Translations under genes and position numbers: made by a program
The notes under the pieces: model-generated
What the model saw: only the letters and a program-made list of their open reading frames with translations
What the model was told of the DNA's origin: nothing
The model's database searches: none
DNA from: Aerococcus urinaeequi
Lineage (GTDB): Bacteria > Bacillota > Bacilli > Lactobacillales > Aerococcaceae
Assembly (NCBI RefSeq): GCF_001543205.1
Contig: NZ_CP014162.1
Location: 1,364,001-1,428,000 of the forward strand
Length of the DNA stretch: 64,000 nucleotides
Direction: 5' to 3'
In this document: positions 60,981 through 64,000 of the stretch, in pieces
How positions within the stretch are numbered: the first letter of the stretch is position 1
Layout of the letters: each line of letters begins with the position of its first letter

Positions 60981-61022
60981 AAACAAATGGCTACGACTTT
61001 TGCTGTCGTAGCCATTTGTTTA
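60981..61022. terminator. bidirectional terminator
   Basis: A perfect 17-bp stem, AAACAAATGGCTACGAC (60981-60997) with GTCGTAGCCATTTGTTT (61005-61021). The T tract is stronger leftward, where it can end the DUF402 gene. Confidence 0.8.
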
Positions 61023-61150
61023 AATTGTCGTGAATATTCAGGATGGATGAAGTCTTATAGGTGTTGGTCCAGGGCCCACACCGCTTGCTTAAAATCACAT
61101 CACTTTTATTTCACCACAGTCTTTATCTACATATGGTCTATTACTATGAT

Positions 61151-61693
61151 TTATTTTTTGCGTTTGTGACTTAACTGACAATAGCGTTCGTACCAAATAT
61201 CTACATACTCTTTAGAAAAAGGCCCTTTTTCCTCATTAATCCAACGTACAAGTTCCTGAACGTTATCTTTTAAAATAGCATCGATATCAGACGAGTACCC
61301 CATCAATTGACGGTGGTCTTTATATTCATCTACGTCTAACAACTTCCGCTTACCATCAGGAAAAATCTTGATATCTAAATCATAATCGATATACTTCAAG
61401 GCTTCATCATCCAATACGTAAGGGGATGCTAAATTACAATAATAAGATATGCCGTTCGGACGAATCATTGTAATAATATTGAACCAATAGTGCTTATGGA
61501 AATATAGTAGGGCGGGTTCTCTAGTCACCCATCGTCTACCGTCAAAATCAACAACCAAGGTATGGTCATTGCAAGCAATGATACTTTGGTCACTTGTTTT
61601 TAAAACCATAGAATCTCGCCAAGTGCGATGTAAGGAACCATCGTGCTTGTAGCTTTTGACTGTGATGAATTCACCTTCTTTAGGGTTTCTCAT
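61151..61693 (-). CDS. DUF402/UPF0374 nucleoside tri-/diphosphatase family protein
   Basis: A 180-residue protein with the DUF402 motifs: [60 protein letters not shown] and [11 protein letters not shown], whose acidic residues bind metal. Characterised relatives hydrolyse nucleoside tri- and diphosphates. Three start codons lie in tandem (TTG, GTG, ATG); ATG 61693 is chosen on spacing from GTAGG. Confidence 0.87.
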   Translation of the reverse strand: MRNPKEGEFITVKSYKHDGSLHRTWRDSMVLKTSDQSIIACNDHTLVVDFDGRRWVTREPALLYFHKHYWFNIITMIRPNGISYYCNLASPYVLDDEALKYIDYDLDIKIFPDGKRKLLDVDEYKDHRQLMGYSSDIDAILKDNVQELVRWINEEKGPFSKEYVDIWYERYCQLSHKRKK

Positions 61694-61883
61694 CACCAAA
61701 CCTACTTTCTACACCTAGCTAGGTTGTAACATAAAATATTATATCATAATGAAAATTGAAAGAGTAGGCTAATTGCCTACTCTCATATTCTTAAAAAAAC
61801 CTAAAAGATTTAATTCAGTTTGGCTTCATTTTGTTATATGATAGAATAAACAATGGGAAAAGTTTGCATAAAGGAGCTCAAGC

Positions 61884-63149
61884 ATGAATAGAAAATCAAA
61901 TAGAAACCAAATGGTCTTGACAGCAGTCTTTATTGTCATTTCATTGGTATTAGTGGGAGGTAGCTATTTTGTTTATCGCTCACGCCAACAAAATATGTTA
62001 GCGGACCAAGCCAGCACATTTTCCTCAATGTCTGTAGATATGAACCAAACAGCACCATCAACACCAGAAGAATATAATGCAGAAGATATGGTGCAAGCAT
62101 TTACGGACAACCGCGGGGAAACAACAGCGCTTCATTACTTATACTACCTGCAAAGTGTAGAACAAGTGCCAACCATCTCAATTGCCCGTACCCAAGCAGA
62201 CCAAGAAGCTTGGACAACAACTATCAGTGACCGTTTAAATGAAATTGGCTTTGACGACACAAGTGTTAACTCAGTTGACTGGACAGAAATTACTTCCGCC
62301 GAAGCAGTTGAACAATACTCTAGTAACTTAACTGAAGCCAACCCACAATTACTGATTATCCCAACTTTCGTAGAAGAAGATTATGAAGCTGAAATCTCTG
62401 AAGAAGACCATTTAGCGAATATTGAAGAATTATTCAATACCATTCGTATGGACTTGCCTTCTGCCTTAATCGTCTTTGCGCAATACCCAGCTTCAAGTCA
62501 AGAAATGTCTGAAGACGAAGACTACGTAACTTATAACGACAACACTTTATCAGCTATGCAAGAAGCAGGCTACAATGTTTATGATGTCAACACTGCTTAC
62601 AGCGAAGCACGTAATAACTCAGAAAGCTTAAACCTTGAAAATAGCTTTACAGATGAAGGTTTCTCTGAAGAAGCGAGTCAATTAATGGCTAACACTTTAA
62701 TGGCCCAAATTGAAGATACGCAAATCAATGCCACTGATGGTTATGACGGCGCAAATGAAGACGTTGCTGAAATGCAAGCGGAACTAGATGCTCAAGCAGA
62801 ATCAGAATCGATCGCAGCGGAAGAACAAGCATCATTAGATGCAGAAGCTGAATCAATTGCAGCAGAAGAACAAGCATCAATCGATGCTGAAAATGCTTCT
62901 ATTGCCGAATCAGAATCAATCGCAGCGGAAGAATCGGCAGCAGCTGAAGCGGCATATATTTCAGAATCAATTGCAGCAGAAGAAGCGGCGGCTGAAGAAG
63001 ATTACTACTACTCTGAACCAGAACCTGATTACGGTTGGTCTGAGTCGAGTGAATCATCAAGTGAATCATCAAGTGAAGCAGCTGATACATCTCAAGAGAG
63101 TGTTATTGAAGAAGAATCTACTTCAGATGAAACATCTGTTTCAGAATAA
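61884..63149 (+). CDS. membrane-anchored protein with acidic repeat tail, possible SGNH-like domain
   Basis: A 421-residue protein with one membrane segment (about residues 12-30) and an extracellular region. Residues 60-275 may have an SGNH-hydrolase-like fold: LLIIPTF, LIVFAQYP, YNVYDVN and SFTDEGFSEEASQLMANTLM resemble later blocks, but the GDS nucleophile block is not seen, so this is weak. Residues 290-370 are imperfect repeats of SESIAAEEQASLDAEA type, followed by a Ser/Glu-rich tail. No sortase motif. AAAGGAGC precedes the ATG. Role unknown. Confidence 0.6.
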   Translation: MNRKSNRNQMVLTAVFIVISLVLVGGSYFVYRSRQQNMLADQASTFSSMSVDMNQTAPSTPEEYNAEDMVQAFTDNRGETTALHYLYYLQSVEQVPTISIARTQADQEAWTTTISDRLNEIGFDDTSVNSVDWTEITSAEAVEQYSSNLTEANPQLLIIPTFVEEDYEAEISEEDHLANIEELFNTIRMDLPSALIVFAQYPASSQEMSEDEDYVTYNDNTLSAMQEAGYNVYDVNTAYSEARNNSESLNLENSFTDEGFSEEASQLMANTLMAQIEDTQINATDGYDGANEDVAEMQAELDAQAESESIAAEEQASLDAEAESIAAEEQASIDAENASIAESESIAAEESAAAEAAYISESIAAEEAAAEEDYYYSEPEPDYGWSESSESSSESSSEAADTSQESVIEEESTSDETSVSE

Positions 63150-63187
63150 TCAATTCAGCATGATTTCAAGTAATATAACAAGATAAA

Positions 63188-63280
63188 ACACCTTAAAAGG
63201 GCACCCACATTCACTGATATAACCAAAAAATGGTGATATTGTACTGAATGGACGGGAATTCACCTTTTAGGGTGTTTTTT
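63188..63280 (+). terminator. long hairpin terminator
   Basis: ACACCTTAAAAGG (63188-63200) pairs fully with CCTTTTAGGGTGT (63263-63275), followed by T's. The interior also folds (ATTCA with TGAAT, and an inner stem around AAAAAA), giving a ~90-base extended hairpin, much longer than the other terminators here. Confidence 0.7.
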
Positions 63281-63368
63281 GTAGTCTTTTAGGAGGAAAG
63301 TCGATAAAATAAAGATGATAAACTTAATGTAAATCAGACATTTTTCGAGCTGAAGAAAAGAGGCAATT

Positions 63369-64000
63369 ATGGCAAAAGATATTGCAACTATCCAAGAGAT
63401 TTTTGATTTAATTGAAACGGCAGATCCTGAATTAATTAGTCTGCGCATGCGCGAAACCATGGAGTCGGATGCTTTTGATAAGGCTTATTACTATGACGGA
63501 TTTCTCGGCTACTCTTACTCAAAAACCAGTACGCTCTTACGTATTTGGACCCCAACAGCGATTGATGTTGAATTACTCTTATACAAATCGGACACGTCTG
63601 ACGAATATGAAGCTATCCAGATGGAAGAAGAACTAGAAACTGGTACCTACGTCGTTCGTTTAGAAGGTGATTACAAAAATGTTCCTTATATGTACCGGAT
63701 TTTCTTCCCTAATTCCACCGTTGAAATCACCCAAGACCCATACTCACAAGCCGTTACCGTTAATGGCGCCCGTTCTGTCATTGTCGATTTAGATGAAGGT
63801 TACCCAGATGACTGGGAAGATGACAAACGCCCACCGTTTGCTAACGCACGTGATGCCATCATCTATGAAGCAAGTGTCCGGGACCTGACCTCCAATATCA
63901 ATTCGGGTGTACCCAAGGAAAAACGCGGTAAATTTGCTGGCCTTGCGCTAAGTGGCACTAAAACAGCCAACGAATTTGCCACCGGTTTAGATTATATTGC
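63369..64000 (+). CDS. pulA: type I pullulanase, N-terminal part (runs off the window)
   Basis: 210 codons are open to the window end. The N-terminal domain is followed by a CBM48-like module (GYSYSKTSTLLRIWTPTAI, YRIFFPNSTVEITQDPYS) and then IIYEASVRDLTSNINSGV and GKFAGLAL, the entry to the catalytic domain in type I pullulanases, which cleave alpha-1,6 links in glycogen or pullulan. No signal peptide, so it probably acts inside the cell on glycogen or imported dextrins. Confidence 0.9.
   Translation, partial: MAKDIATIQEIFDLIETADPELISLRMRETMESDAFDKAYYYDGFLGYSYSKTSTLLRIWTPTAIDVELLLYKSDTSDEYEAIQMEEELETGTYVVRLEGDYKNVPYMYRIFFPNSTVEITQDPYSQAVTVNGARSVIVDLDEGYPDDWEDDKRPPFANARDAIIYEASVRDLTSNINSGVPKEKRGKFAGLALSGTKTANEFATGLDYI

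Noticed and set aside
1-64000. CRISPR arrays, prophage, insertion sequences, rRNA and tRNA genes
   Set aside because: No regularly spaced direct repeats, integrase, transposase, or tRNA/rRNA sequence was recognised on either strand.

Overview
The window looks like the chromosome of a low-GC Gram-positive bacterium of the order Lactobacillales, perhaps Aerococcaceae or Carnobacteriaceae; the family is a guess. Support comes from strong AGGAGG ribosome sites, LAAC-type lipoproteins, four tRNA-sensing T-box leaders, a preQ1-II riboswitch before queT, a maeKR/maePE malate cluster and a MutY without its iron-sulfur cluster. I saw no phage, insertion sequence, CRISPR array, rRNA or tRNA.

Layout. 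0-5 kb: end of a PucR-type regulator, an anion permease, an orphan branched-chain amino acid binding lipoprotein behind an Ile-rich leader peptide with an attenuator, nagA, and a relic of an oligopeptide ABC ATPase. 5-8.4 kb: a YtrA-type GntR/ABC operon read leftward with two palindromic operators. 8.4-15.8 kb: a structured intergenic repeat, a His T-box and hisZGDCB-AFIE without hisH. 15.8-20 kb: a T-box that reads as Val, two isocitrate lyase/PEP mutase superfamily proteins (one canonical, one degenerate), a MatC-like permease and a GntR/UTRA regulator. 20-31 kb: glutathione peroxidase, a Zur-box-linked AdcA, and a row of stress and housekeeping genes up to the preQ1-II/queT unit and a DUF2829 (Tad2-like) gene. 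31-37 kb: a P1B-4 metal ATPase, an ornithine cyclodeaminase-like protein and a large flavoprotein. 37-44.7 kb: two adjacent operons resembling the B. subtilis ytmO-ytnI-ytnJ/tcy sulfur-compound genes, each behind a copy of a duplicated T-box with diverged specifier. 45-50 kb: malate sensing, uptake and oxidation. 50-64 kb: oppA-like lipoprotein, tyrA, an MFS carrier with a probable leader terminator, galE, a LysM protein, a DUF1659/DUF2922 pair, recX with a long extension, cluster-less mutY, a DUF402 protein, a membrane-anchored repeat protein and the start of a pullulanase.

The theme is amino acid supply controlled at the RNA level: His, probable Val, probable Cys and one unresolved T-box, plus a peptide-leader attenuator. 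The most unusual points are the Val-type T-box over a lyase pair and permease, the missing hisH together with changed HisF gate residues, the duplicated T-box, and two families of structured intergenic repeats (A and B) found only between genes.
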